Positions 31,473-40,427 of a DNA stretch of 64,000 nucleotides are shown here, piece after piece. The notes beneath the pieces are model-generated. The model was not told where the DNA came from. It saw only the letters and a program-made list of their open reading frames with translations, and did not search any database. The stretch is from an uncultured Alphaproteobacteria bacterium (GTDB lineage Bacteria > Pseudomonadota > Alphaproteobacteria > Rs-D84), in assembly GCA_934255455.1 (NCBI GenBank), contig CAKQNS010000003.1, positions 51,529 through 115,528 of the forward strand, in the 5' to 3' direction. Position 1 is the stretch's first letter, and each line of letters opens with the position of its first letter. The position numbers and the translations under genes were made by a program.

Positions 31473-32783
31473 TTTCACAGGTGCAGCCTGGAATAATTCT
31501 TCGGGCTTTACTGCTTTTTCTTTCTGTTTGACATGCGTCAACATTGCGTCCAATGCCTTGCGTTCGAAAATCATACCGCGCAACATTGCCAAGGCATTTT
31601 GATTCTTGTTATAGAAGTCAAATACCTGTTTTGGATCTGGATAGCGGGACGCTTCGGCCCAAACCGCCTGTTGCAGGTCGTCACGAGTGACCTCGACCTT
31701 GTTCTGGGTGCCCCATTCGGCCAAAATCAAGCCCAGTTTAACGCGGCGTTCGGCGTCTTTGCGTTCTTTCTTTTCATCCCATTTGTGGTCGTCGGCCTTG
31801 CAATCATCGCCACAGTGTTCGTGGTTATGATCGTGTTCTGATTTTGCCATATTCAATTCCTGGTCGACCAATGTTTCTGGCAAATCCAATTTGACTTTGT
31901 CGGCCAAAATGTCCAGCAATTCGTTGCGCATATCACGTTGTGCGGCCTCGGCATATTGGTCATTATAGATTTTGCGGATGTGTTCGCGCAACGCGTCAAC
32001 CGATTCCTGGCCAACGGTTTTTGCCAATTCGTCGTTCAGTTCTGGCAGAATGTGTTTGCGAACTTCGTGAACCTTGACCGCAAAACGCGCGTCTTTGCCC
32101 GCCAGGTTTTCGGCATGGTAATCTTTGGGAAATTTGACATTTACATCAAATTCGTCGCCTGATTTATGACCAATAATTTGATCTTCGAATCCCGGGATGA
32201 ACGCGCCAGAACCCAAAATCAGGTGATGCTTTTCGGCGGCGCCACCTTCGAATGCTTCGTCGCCAATGAATCCCTTGAAATCAATAACGGCTGTGTCGCC
32301 ATTGGCGGCCTGGTAATTTTCGTCTTGTTTTTCCGCGGTGCTGCGGCTGCGACGCAGGTTTTCAATTGCCTTGTCAACCTCGGCTTCGTCCAGCGTGGTT
32401 GTTTTTTTTGTGACAGTGAATTTTTCCAGGTCAATTGCCGGCAATGTTGGTAAAATATCAAATTCCAAAGAATATTCGACATCTTTGCCGAATTCCCATC
32501 CGGCCAAGTCCGCTTTTGGTGCACCGGCCAAACGGATTTTTTTGTCGGCGATAAAATCGTTCAAGTCTTTGTTCATCAATTTATCGACCGCTTCGGATGT
32601 TGCCGATGCGTTGAATTTCTGGCGCAATACCGACAATGGAATGTGACCCGGACGGAACCCCGGCATTTTTGCGGTTTTGCCGTATTCGGTCAAAATTTCG
32701 TCGGCCGCCGCCTGGACATCGGCCGCGGAAATCGTTCCATTTACGGAATAATGTAAATCTTTGATTTTTTCTTTTGTAAACAT
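31470..32783 (-). CDS. tig: Trigger factor with a His/Cys-rich insertion
   Basis: Ribosome-associated folding chaperone and peptidyl-prolyl isomerase, 437 residues, usual length. Domain order: N-terminal ribosome-binding domain with GFRPGHIP (signature GFRxGxxP, His in place of the common Lys), FKBP-like domain (about 150-240, GDTAVIDFKGF and SGAFIPGFEDQI), then the helical C-terminal arms. Residues 311-335 hold an unusual insertion HDHNHEHCGDDC followed by DDHKW, a likely metal-binding patch. The AGGGGA site precedes the ATG at 32783. clpP-clpX, often downstream, are absent. Confidence 0.95.
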   Translation of the reverse strand: MFTKEKIKDLHYSVNGTISAADVQAAADEILTEYGKTAKMPGFRPGHIPLSVLRQKFNASATSEAVDKLMNKDLNDFIADKKIRLAGAPKADLAGWEFGKDVEYSLEFDILPTLPAIDLEKFTVTKKTTTLDEAEVDKAIENLRRSRSTAEKQDENYQAANGDTAVIDFKGFIGDEAFEGGAAEKHHLILGSGAFIPGFEDQIIGHKSGDEFDVNVKFPKDYHAENLAGKDARFAVKVHEVRKHILPELNDELAKTVGQESVDALREHIRKIYNDQYAEAAQRDMRNELLDILADKVKLDLPETLVDQELNMAKSEHDHNHEHCGDDCKADDHKWDEKKERKDAERRVKLGLILAEWGTQNKVEVTRDDLQQAVWAEASRYPDPKQVFDFYNKNQNALAMLRGMIFERKALDAMLTHVKQKEKAVKPEELFQAAPVK

Positions 32784-32847
32784 ATTGTTCCCCTAAAATG
32801 TAATTGCCGTGTGATTATTGCACGCTTTTTTTATAAACGCAATAATA

Positions 32848-32877
32848 AAAAATCCCGCATTGTGCGGGATTTTTTTG
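32848..32877 (-). terminator. Terminator of rplM-rpsI
   Basis: Stem ATCCCGCA (32852-32859) and TGCGGGAT (32863-32870), loop TTG, T runs on both sides. Confidence 0.9.
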
Positions 32878-32892
32878 TCTGTATTCGGCAAA

Positions 32893-33399
32893 TTAACGTT
32901 TGCTGAACTGTGTCGAACGACGCGCCTTGTGATGGCCAAAGTGTTTACGTTCAACAACACGGCTGTCGCGGGTCAAGAATCCGGCGGCTTTCAATGCTGA
33001 ACGCAATTCTGGTTCAACCTTTTCCAATGCTTTGGAAATACCGTGTTTAACCGCGCCCGCCTGGCCCGACAGACCGCCACCCATAACCATGGCGTGAATG
33101 TCGTATGCGGTTTCGCGTTTTGTGACACCGAACGGTTGTGCAATAATCATTTGCAACACCGGACGACGGAAATATTCGTTGGCCGGAATTTCGTTGACAA
33201 AGATGTTGCCCTTGCCCGGAACCAAGTATACGCGTGCAACGGAATCTTTACGTTTGCCGGTTGCGTATGTTGCGCCGGTCAATTTAACGCATGCGGTTTT
33301 TTCCGCAGCGGTTGCTTTCTTGGCGGCCGGTGCTTTTCTCGCCGGGGCGGCTTTTTTTACTGTTTTTGCCGCGGTTGCGGTCTTTTTAGTTTCTGTCAT
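32893..33399 (-). CDS. rpsI: 30S ribosomal protein S9 with Lys/Ala-rich N-terminal extension
   Basis: 168 residues. About 40 N-terminal residues (MTETKKTATAAKTVKKAAPA...) are a basic low-complexity extension seen in many alphaproteobacteria. The S9 core follows: ATGKRKDSVARVYLVPGKGN, the GGGLSGQAGAVKHGISKAL loop and the C-terminal RRSTQFSKR tail that reaches the P-site tRNA. Its ATG shares one base with the rplM stop codon, so the two are translationally coupled. Confidence 0.95.
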   Translation of the reverse strand: MTETKKTATAAKTVKKAAPARKAPAAKKATAAEKTACVKLTGATYATGKRKDSVARVYLVPGKGNIFVNEIPANEYFRRPVLQMIIAQPFGVTKRETAYDIHAMVMGGGLSGQAGAVKHGISKALEKVEPELRSALKAAGFLTRDSRVVERKHFGHHKARRSTQFSKR

Positions 33400-33872
33400 T
33401 ATTCGCCCCTTTTGTTTTTACGATTCAATTCGGCAAAATTGATAACAACTGGTTTTTGCGCCGCGTGTTTGTGATCGGCACCCGCATATACATGCAGTTT
33501 TGTCAAACGCTGGTTCGCCAATGCAACCGCGGTACGACGACCCATCATACGTTTCACAGCGTTGAAAACCAACTGTTCTGGCTTTTCTTCGCGCATTTGG
33601 CCCAGTGTGCGTTCTTTGGTGCTGCCGGTCCACAGAGAATGCCAAAAGAATTTGGTTTTGTCCGCTTTTTTACCAGACAACGCAACCTTGTCCGCGTTGA
33701 TAATGATAACATGGTCGCCGCAATCCATATTTGGTGTCCATGTTGGCTTGTTTTTACCGCGCAGGATGTTCGCGGTGAATGCCGCCAAACGCCCCAGTGT
33801 GCAGTCAGTTGCGTCAATCAGATACCATTTGGCGTCCAATTCGCACTGTTTTAACGATTTTGTCGCTGCCAT
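33399..33872 (-). CDS. rplM: 50S ribosomal protein L13
   Basis: 157 residues of normal length. Motifs: WYLIDATDCTLGRLAAFTANILRGK, HVIIINADKVALSGKK, and the MRGMLPR-like RMMGRRTAVALANQRLTKLHVY near the end. First gene of the rplM-rpsI operon; a strong promoter is present upstream. Confidence 0.96.
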   Translation of the reverse strand: MAATKSLKQCELDAKWYLIDATDCTLGRLAAFTANILRGKNKPTWTPNMDCGDHVIIINADKVALSGKKADKTKFFWHSLWTGSTKERTLGQMREEKPEQLVFNAVKRMMGRRTAVALANQRLTKLHVYAGADHKHAAQKPVVINFAELNRKNKRGE

Positions 33873-33911
33873 TTTATGTTTTCCTTATGGTTTTATAAAT
33901 TTAGCGTGCGT

Positions 33912-33940
33912 ATTATGACGCAACCCCGCAGAAAAGTCAA
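33912..33940 (-). promoter_or_regulatory. Strong promoter of rplM-rpsI
   Basis: Minus strand TTGACT, 17-bp spacer, CATAAT; about 35 bases of leader before the ATG at 33872. Confidence 0.8.
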
Positions 33941-33950
33941 GAAAAATCCG

Positions 33951-33970
33951 TATGGTATTATAATACCATA
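33951..33970. repeat. 20-bp perfect palindrome
   Basis: TATGGTATTATAATACCATA, immediately before the orphan heptad array D and just upstream of the rplM promoter. A partial match (TATAATACCATATA) lies at 31318-31332. Confidence 0.85.
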
Positions 33971-33973
33971 TAT

Positions 33974-34001
33974 AAAGTTCAAAGTTCAGAGTTCAAAGTG
34001 C
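33974..34001 (+). repeat. Orphan heptad array D (AAAGTTC type)
   Basis: AAAGTTC AAAGTTC AGAGTTC AAAGTGC, the same units that flank the S23-type gene at 41793, here without a gene. Confidence 0.85.
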
Positions 34002-34047
34002 AAATGAATAAAGTAGTGCGCCGAATGGCGCACACATTATTTGAGCT

Positions 34048-35700
34048 TTACATTTCGTTTGGAATGCGCAATCCCATCATGTCAATTGCGCGGCCCAATG
34101 CGTCGGCGGCAATGCGCACGATATGCAGGCGCTGCGCCCGGACGTGCGTCGGGACATCATCACGCAGGATTGGACAATTGTGATAGAACGAATTTATCAA
34201 CTGGCACAAATCGTACGCATAGTTCGCAATCATATCGGTTGCGCGGTTGTCAAACGCGCCCTGCACTGTGCGTTCAAAATCCAGAATTTCAATCAACAAA
34301 TTGCGTTCATCCGCGGTCAATTCGGCCATTTTTGCGTCGTCCGCATCGCCCGCACGGCGCAAAACAGAATTCAAACGTACGGCGGTATACAGGATATATG
34401 GACCGGTACGACCCTCGAAACTGGTGATTTGATTTGGGTCAAACACATAGTCGGCGCGAACATCGTGGATTAAATCGTTGAATTTCACCGCCGCCAATGC
34501 AATTGCATCAATTGTGTCGTCGTCCAGTTTTTTATCGGCGGCGTTCACGCGTTCGCGTACGGCGTCGCGTGCGGTGTCCAAAATATCCAGTAATTCCGCC
34601 ACACCACCGTCACGGGTTTTGAACGGTTTACCATCGGCGCCGGTCAGTGCGCCAAAGCCCGTGTGGAATAATTCGGCGTTTGTAATTTCGGCCAGATGTG
34701 CAGCACGAAATACCTGTTGAAAATGCAGATTCTGGCGGGAATCGGTAAAATATCCGATAATATCCGGATGGTCGGTATTTGTGCGGTATAAAATAGCCGA
34801 CAAATCCGCCGCCGCGTATGTTTGGGTGTCTGCACTGGTGCGGAACATCAATGGTGGCATCGGCGCGCGGTCATCGTCGCGTTTAATGTTCACAATCATT
34901 GCGCCGTCGTCCATGGTCAACAAATGTTTCGATTCCAAAATTTTCTGCATTTCGGGGACATACGGGGCAACACCGCGTTCACCCATTGTTGCGTCAAATG
35001 GCAACACATTCAACCGATGCAACACATTATCCATTTGCGCCAATGATATTTTCATAAATGCATCATAAATGCGTTTGCAGGTCGCATCGCCCGCCTGCAG
35101 TTTGGCGGTGATTTCCTTGGCATGTGCCAACCATGCTTCGTCTTCTTTGGCGCGTGCGGTTGACGCCGGATAGATTTTATTTAATTCGGCGGCGGTGTCT
35201 GGCATACCGTATTCCATAATCCACGCGATAATCAGCCCCATCGGACGCCCCCAATCGCCAATATGGTTATAACTTTTTGTTGTATGCCCCAATGATTTTG
35301 CAATGCGGTTAAATGTATCACCCACAATTGTCGTGCGCAGGTGACCAATGTGTAATGCCTTGCCCACATTATACCCGCCGTAATCCAAATCGATTTTCAT
35401 TGTTTTTTCGGCGTGTGGGGTCTGCGGTCGTGCGGTGGCGTTCCACAAAAATTCGTCGCATAATTTTATGTTGATAAATCCCGGGCCGGCGATTGACACA
35501 TCGGCAACAAAATCTAATTCGCGCAGACGCGGCAACAATTCGTTTGCCAATTCGCGTGGGTTTTTGCCGGCACTTTTCGCCATAACCATGGCGGCATTCG
35601 TGGCAAAATCGCCAAATTCGCGGTTGCGTGGCACATCCAATTTAACCGCCACGCCCAGTTTGTCGTTTATCGCATCTGATACATATTTATACAAATTCAT
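34048..35700 (-). CDS. argS: Arginyl-tRNA synthetase
   Basis: Class I enzyme that charges tRNA-Arg, 550 residues. Order: N-terminal Add-1 domain with LDVPRNREFGDFATN, catalytic domain with the HIGH-type KALHIGHLRTT, the lysine-bearing DGKPFKTRDGG that replaces KMSKS in this family, and a C-terminal DALR helical domain ending LGLRIPNEM. Last gene of the four-gene minus-strand operon with an exported protein, a response regulator and a histidine kinase; gap of 29 bp to the kinase gene. Confidence 0.95.
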   Translation of the reverse strand: MNLYKYVSDAINDKLGVAVKLDVPRNREFGDFATNAAMVMAKSAGKNPRELANELLPRLRELDFVADVSIAGPGFINIKLCDEFLWNATARPQTPHAEKTMKIDLDYGGYNVGKALHIGHLRTTIVGDTFNRIAKSLGHTTKSYNHIGDWGRPMGLIIAWIMEYGMPDTAAELNKIYPASTARAKEDEAWLAHAKEITAKLQAGDATCKRIYDAFMKISLAQMDNVLHRLNVLPFDATMGERGVAPYVPEMQKILESKHLLTMDDGAMIVNIKRDDDRAPMPPLMFRTSADTQTYAAADLSAILYRTNTDHPDIIGYFTDSRQNLHFQQVFRAAHLAEITNAELFHTGFGALTGADGKPFKTRDGGVAELLDILDTARDAVRERVNAADKKLDDDTIDAIALAAVKFNDLIHDVRADYVFDPNQITSFEGRTGPYILYTAVRLNSVLRRAGDADDAKMAELTADERNLLIEILDFERTVQGAFDNRATDMIANYAYDLCQLINSFYHNCPILRDDVPTHVRAQRLHIVRIAADALGRAIDMMGLRIPNEM

Positions 35701-35729
35701 CTTTTCATACCTGTCGTAAAAATTATTGA

Positions 35730-37010
35730 TTATATTGGCAATACAACGCGAACGCGCAGACCGCCCAAATCGCTGTTTTCCAAGAACATTTGGCCCCCGT
35801 GGTTTTCAATTGCGGTTTGTGCAATTGACAGCCCCAGTCCCGTTCCGCCGGTGTCGCGACCGCGCGCATTATCCAGGCGCACAAACGGACGCATAGCATC
35901 GCGTTTTTTCTCATCTGGGATGCCGGGGCCGTCATCTTCAATAATAACCTCTACCTGGTCGGCGGTGTCGATTTCCGATATTCTAATGGTTTTGTTTGCA
36001 AAACGTGCGGCGTTTTCAATAATATTGCCAAACGCACGGGCCAACGCCATTGGACGGGCATAAAATTGCGCCGGTACATCCGGGAATGATGTTTCTATGT
36101 TTTTATCCGGTGCCGCATCGCGTGCGGTGCGCACCAGCATTGCCGGCAATTCGGTCGCCTGTTCAATTTCGGGCATTTCGCCGCGTGCAAATGCCAGATA
36201 CCCATTCACCATTTCCGACATACGATCAATGTCGCGTATCAGTTCGTCGTTTGTGGCACTGCCCGTTTCAATGGCCAGACGCATACGCGTCAGGGGTGCC
36301 TTCAAATCATGGCTGACCGCGTTCAGCATATCAGTACGGGTGCGGTTGTAACGGTCCAGACGCTCTTTCATTGTAATCATGGCAGTGGCGGCTTCGCGTA
36401 TTTCGTACGAGCCCGATGGTTTGAATCCCGGTGCATCCAGCCCGCGGCCAAACCGACTGGCCGCCTTGGCAATGCGGCGTATGCTGCGCGTGTGCAGGAT
36501 GATGAACGGTGAAATCAACAGCAATACAATCAAGAACGACCCAAACAGCCAGATAATAAATACCTCGGTACTGGTAGAATATACGCGATACAGCGATGTC
36601 CCAAATGTTGCAATTTGGTTGTCGCGTGTGGGAACATCAATAAATATCAGACGCTTGCCTTTGTCAATATAAATACTGGCCGGGCGGTTCAGACGCGCAG
36701 ATAATTCGCCGGCCAGATGTCCGGCTTCGCGCGATTTATTGTCATTTTTGCTGGGGCGGTTCAGGTGCGGGTTTACCGAAACATTTATCCCAATACTGCG
36801 TGCCATGGAATCCAACGCGTCGGTATTTCCATCGTCCATAAAATGCATCATGGTGGTTATTTCACCGGCCAAACTGCGCGCTAATGTTGAATGCACGCGA
36901 TCCCAGTGATTGCCAAAAAAGACATTAGCAACAATAATTTGGGCCACAATCAATGGGATAACAATCATTAAAATGGTCCGCCATAAAAAACTGCGTGGAA
37001 TCAATCTCAT
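35730..37010 (-). CDS. EnvZ-type sensor histidine kinase
   Basis: 426 residues, inner membrane. TM1 at about 13-30, a periplasmic sensor segment of about 120 residues, TM2 near 150-172, then HAMP, the DHp helix with the phospho-acceptor His in NAVSHDLKAPLTRMRL, and an HATPase_c domain with N box (NIIENAARFA), G1 (EDDGPGIP) and G2 (GGTGLGLSIA). Pairs with the response regulator, whose end overlaps its start by 4 bases. EnvZ/OmpR pairs respond to osmolarity or envelope state; the signal here is unknown. Confidence 0.92.
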   Translation of the reverse strand: MRLIPRSFLWRTILMIVIPLIVAQIIVANVFFGNHWDRVHSTLARSLAGEITTMMHFMDDGNTDALDSMARSIGINVSVNPHLNRPSKNDNKSREAGHLAGELSARLNRPASIYIDKGKRLIFIDVPTRDNQIATFGTSLYRVYSTSTEVFIIWLFGSFLIVLLLISPFIILHTRSIRRIAKAASRFGRGLDAPGFKPSGSYEIREAATAMITMKERLDRYNRTRTDMLNAVSHDLKAPLTRMRLAIETGSATNDELIRDIDRMSEMVNGYLAFARGEMPEIEQATELPAMLVRTARDAAPDKNIETSFPDVPAQFYARPMALARAFGNIIENAARFANKTIRISEIDTADQVEVIIEDDGPGIPDEKKRDAMRPFVRLDNARGRDTGGTGLGLSIAQTAIENHGGQMFLENSDLGGLRVRVVLPI

Positions 37011-37672
37011 GCTTGGTCCTTGTTGTTGGTTATGTTCGCGTTCGCCGATACCAATTTATATCCGCGCCCCCGAACGGTTATTATATCCAGATTTGATAAT
37101 ACACTATTTAATTTCGTGCGCAAGCGTTTTGCAACCATTGGTGACGACGCCGGTGCAATGTTGCCCATGGGGTGCGTCAGATGGCGCAATAATTTTTTTT
37201 CTTCGCCCGACAACCCCAGTAATTGTGGCGTACCGCCATCGCGTGCGATGTAAAATTCGTCGTCGGCAAACACTAATCCATCGGGTAATTCAGCGTCTGG
37301 GGGGGCGATGTGCGTGCGGATAATATTTCCCAAACGCAACACCAATTCGCGCAATTGGAACGGTTTTTCCAAATAGTCATTTGCCCCACCCGCCAGGCCG
37401 TCAATCGTATTTTCGGTACCGGTCATCGCGGTCAGCATAATAACCGGTGTCTGGTCGCCCCCGTCGCGTAATTTTTTCAGGAATGTCAATCCATCCATTC
37501 CCGTCATCATACGGTCCAGAACAATCGCATCAACCGTGACGCGCGCCAAGATATCCACCCCAGATTCCGCAGAATCAGCCGCCAAAACATTAAAGTCGTT
37601 ATTTTGCAACCCACGCGTCAATGTGTGACGCAACATATCATCGTCATCAATAATCAGAACGGTTTTGTTCAT
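37007..37672 (-). CDS. OmpR-family response regulator
   Basis: 221 residues. Receiver domain with the acidic pocket (IIDDDD), phospho-acceptor D53 in IVLDRMM, the switch Thr in MLTAMTG and Lys in EKPF. The C-terminal winged-helix DNA-binding domain (about 135-215) is recognisable by GLSGEEKKLLRHL and the final RGRGYKL hairpin, but the stretch before the recognition helix is shorter than in OmpR/PhoB. Partner of the downstream kinase (4-base overlap). Confidence 0.92.
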   Translation of the reverse strand: MNKTVLIIDDDDMLRHTLTRGLQNNDFNVLAADSAESGVDILARVTVDAIVLDRMMTGMDGLTFLKKLRDGGDQTPVIMLTAMTGTENTIDGLAGGANDYLEKPFQLRELVLRLGNIIRTHIAPPDAELPDGLVFADDEFYIARDGGTPQLLGLSGEEKKLLRHLTHPMGNIAPASSPMVAKRLRTKLNSVLSNLDIITVRGRGYKLVSANANITNNKDQA

Positions 37673-37687
37673 CTGTTCCCATCACAA

Positions 37688-38623
37688 TCACTTTTTCATC
37701 GGTTCAACGGCGTATTCGCCTGGCTGAATTGTACGCATGCGGTTGTTTGCACCGGCTGTATCTTCTTCGTCGTATACGGCGGCGCGAAATTGCATGCCGT
37801 TGGTTGTAAATTCGGTTTTGAACAACGCATATCCCGTGCCGCCACCGGTGGTTGGACCCTGCATCCCCAGGGAATAATATCCGCCCAAAATGCCATAATC
37901 CAAATCAATGTAATCGATGCTGACCAATAATGATATATTGGACAGGCCGTCACTGGTCATATTGCATGAAAATTCACGGTTAGACAGTGTTGCCTGGGAA
38001 TTTATTGGAACCATAATATCCATAACGGTTGGTTCACATTTGCGGTCAATTCCGTTTACCAAAAATTCGTATGTCATACCAACGGTTGCCTTGGACAGGC
38101 CGGTTGAAACATTTACCTGGGAAATGGTGGCCTTGGGTATTTTGACCAATGCGTTGGCAATCCCGCTGCGAACCGGGAAAGAAATGCCCGATTGCAGGCA
38201 ATCACGCGAAAACGGGTCGGCCTCGCATATATACAGGCGCGAATGCGCGTTCATCATAAACATATTGGCCAGACTGTTGAACAAAAATGTGCGTGTGATT
38301 TTTTCGTTCAAACGCGTGCAGCCGAAATTACGGCAAATAATCATTGGGCGATCGGCAAAGATTACACCCGGATGGGCCTGTTCCTCGGTCGCGCGGGCAT
38401 CAACGATGTTTTGGTCATAATCCAAACTGTCGGCACGTTCCATAAATTCGGTTTCTGGAATAAAGTTCGGATCATCTGGATACGCATAATATGATTGCAC
38501 CGGCGTTTCGGTGTAAATAGTCTGAAAATCATCATACACGATTTCGGTGTCGTATGCGTCCTGGGCGTATGCCCCAACCACAAATACAGATGCAATTGCA
38601 GCGGTTAAAATAAACTTCGCCAT
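37688..38623 (-). CDS. Exported protein upstream of an ompR-envZ pair, unknown
   Basis: 311 residues. Signal peptide MAKFILTAAIASVFVVGAYA. The mature part is Tyr/Asp-rich at the N terminus, then a beta-rich section with few cysteines (ICRNFGC, YICEADPFSRDC, RKCEP, FSCNMTS). No lipobox. No family recognised. Its gene lies 15 bp before the response regulator in one operon, so it could be the sensed or regulated envelope component of that two-component system; this is inference from position. Confidence 0.7.
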   Translation of the reverse strand: MAKFILTAAIASVFVVGAYAQDAYDTEIVYDDFQTIYTETPVQSYYAYPDDPNFIPETEFMERADSLDYDQNIVDARATEEQAHPGVIFADRPMIICRNFGCTRLNEKITRTFLFNSLANMFMMNAHSRLYICEADPFSRDCLQSGISFPVRSGIANALVKIPKATISQVNVSTGLSKATVGMTYEFLVNGIDRKCEPTVMDIMVPINSQATLSNREFSCNMTSDGLSNISLLVSIDYIDLDYGILGGYYSLGMQGPTTGGGTGYALFKTEFTTNGMQFRAAVYDEEDTAGANNRMRTIQPGEYAVEPMKK

Positions 38624-38650
38624 ATCAAAGCCTTTCGTTCTTTCTGTTAA

Positions 38651-38680
38651 ATCTTAAAACATTCGGGGGCGGCGTGTCAA
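38651..38680 (-). promoter_or_regulatory. Promoter of the exported protein-ompR-envZ-argS operon
   Basis: Minus strand perfect TTGACA, 18-bp spacer, TAAGAT. Confidence 0.65.
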
Positions 38681-38696
38681 AGCAAAAATATTTTTA

Positions 38697-38726
38697 TTGA
38701 AAATTGGTTTGCGTTTGTTCTATAAA
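38697..38726 (+). promoter_or_regulatory. Promoter of the hydrolase-ruvB-tol operon
   Basis: TTGAAA (38697-38702), 18-bp spacer, TATAAA (38721-38726), divergent from the minus-strand promoter nearby. Confidence 0.55.
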
Positions 38727-38767
38727 TTATGTGTAATATAAATAATTAGTCAAAGGAAGGTGTTGTT

Positions 38768-39427
38768 ATGGTTGATGTTATAATTGCTGGCGAGTCCGGC
38801 AAATTACATGCGGTTTATCATAAATCTGCTGAACCGTCGGCGCCACTGGCGGTGGTGCTGTCTGGTAATCCGCGCCAGAAATATCACATGAACGACCGTG
38901 TGTCGTATGCAATGTTTCGCGCGTTTATGGATGCCGGTTTTTCGGTTGTGCGGTTTAATTATCGTGGCGTAAATGATTCCGAGGGTGCAATTGGCACCAC
39001 CGCGGATAATATGTTGGACATTGCAACCGTGATTGATTGGATTCAGAATAAAAACGAAGATAGCGATAAAATCTGGTTGGCGGGACATCAATTGGGCGCC
39101 TGGTATGTATTACAGGCAATGATGCGTCGGCCCGAGGTTTCTGGTTTTGCGTTGGTATCCCCAGATGCATCGATTTCTGATTTTGCGTTTTTGTCCCCGC
39201 GTCCGAACCGTGGCCTGTTATTACAGGGGGCGACAGAATCTGATGATGCGCGCGCGTTTGCGGCGCACCTGACCCAGGTATTGAAAAAGCAGGCACAAAT
39301 TGACCTGGAAACAATCCGCGTGAAAAACGCTGATGCAAATTATTCTGCGCCGGCCGATTTGCGTCAGATGTATAATGATTTGAAAGCATACGTTGGACGT
39401 GAAAATTCCGAAGACAAGTTGTTGTAA
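38768..39427 (+). CDS. Alpha/beta-hydrolase-fold protein lacking the nucleophile serine
   Basis: 219 residues of the COG2945-like alpha/beta hydrolase group. VVRFNYRGVNDSEG and the strand before the nucleophile elbow (IWLAGHQLGAWYVL) match the family, but the elbow normally reads G-x-S-x-G and here is G-H-Q-L-G, with glutamine in place of the catalytic serine. The C-terminal catalytic His region (family ADHFF-like) reads DANYSAPADL. The fold is kept while two catalytic residues are not, so the protein is probably not a hydrolase and may be a binding or scaffold protein. AAGGAAGG precedes the ATG; ruvB follows 3 bp after the stop. Confidence 0.85.
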   Translation: MVDVIIAGESGKLHAVYHKSAEPSAPLAVVLSGNPRQKYHMNDRVSYAMFRAFMDAGFSVVRFNYRGVNDSEGAIGTTADNMLDIATVIDWIQNKNEDSDKIWLAGHQLGAWYVLQAMMRRPEVSGFALVSPDASISDFAFLSPRPNRGLLLQGATESDDARAFAAHLTQVLKKQAQIDLETIRVKNADANYSAPADLRQMYNDLKAYVGRENSEDKLL

Positions 39428-39430
39428 ACC

Positions 39431-40423
39431 ATGCAAGCAAATACTGAACGATTTTTAGACCCAAATATCCCAGACGAAATGGCCGCATCTATCCGGCCAC
39501 ATGCGTTGTCGGATTTTATTGGACATGATGCACTGAAACAAAACCTGTCGGTGTTTATCAATGGGGCGCGTTCGCGGGGCGAAGCGATGGACCATGTTCT
39601 GTTGTATGGCCCCCCGGGATTGGGCAAAACAACACTGGCGCACATTGTGGCGAACGAATTGGGTACGAATTTTCGCGCTACATCGGCACCTATGTTGACC
39701 AAGCAAGGCGACCTGGCGGCGATTTTGACCGCGTTGGAACCGATGGATGTGCTGTTTATTGATGAAATTCACCGTTTGCCAACCGCCATTGAAGAGGTTT
39801 TATACTCGGCGATGGAGGATTTCAAGCTGGACATTATGCTGGGCGAAGGGCCGTCGGCCAAAAGTGTGCGTATTGACCTGCCACCGTTTACATTGGTTGG
39901 GGCAACGACCCGCACGGGGTTGCTGTCGAACCCATTGCGTGACCGTTTTGGAATTGATTTGCGGTTGACTTTTTATTCGCCGGACGATTTGGCCAGAATT
40001 ATTATGCGCAGTGCGAATATATTGGGCACACCAATTGACGCCGATGCGGCATTGACATTGGCGCGCAGTGCGCGTGGCACGCCCCGTATTGCGAACCGAT
40101 TGTTAAAACGCGCGCGTGATTTCGCGGGTGCGCTGGGACGTGATGAAATATCGCCTGATACAATTAAAACCACCCTGTTCCAATTACATATCGACGGATG
40201 TGGGTTGGATGAAATTGACCGCGAATATATGATGACAATAGTCAAACATTACGCGGGTGGACCGGTCGGTATTGAAAACCTGGCGGCGGCATTGTCGGAA
40301 CCGGCGGATACTATCGAAGATGTGATTGAACCATATTTGATGCAAATGGGTTTTGTCCAGCGTACGCCGCGCGGTCGCGTTATTACAGATGCGGGCTATA
40401 AACACCTGGGGTTGGAGAAATAA
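39431..40423 (+). CDS. ruvB: Holliday junction branch-migration helicase RuvB
   Basis: 330-residue AAA+ ATPase that drives branch migration at Holliday junctions with RuvA. Walker A YGPPGLGKTT, Walker B VLFIDEIHRL, sensor GATTRTGLLSNPLRDRFG with the arginine finger, and the C-terminal winged helix. Normal length. ruvA and ruvC, which often sit directly upstream, are absent; a degenerate hydrolase gene occupies that place. Confidence 0.97.
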   Translation: MQANTERFLDPNIPDEMAASIRPHALSDFIGHDALKQNLSVFINGARSRGEAMDHVLLYGPPGLGKTTLAHIVANELGTNFRATSAPMLTKQGDLAAILTALEPMDVLFIDEIHRLPTAIEEVLYSAMEDFKLDIMLGEGPSAKSVRIDLPPFTLVGATTRTGLLSNPLRDRFGIDLRLTFYSPDDLARIIMRSANILGTPIDADAALTLARSARGTPRIANRLLKRARDFAGALGRDEISPDTIKTTLFQLHIDGCGLDEIDREYMMTIVKHYAGGPVGIENLAAALSEPADTIEDVIEPYLMQMGFVQRTPRGRVITDAGYKHLGLEK

Positions 40424-40427
40424 TCCT

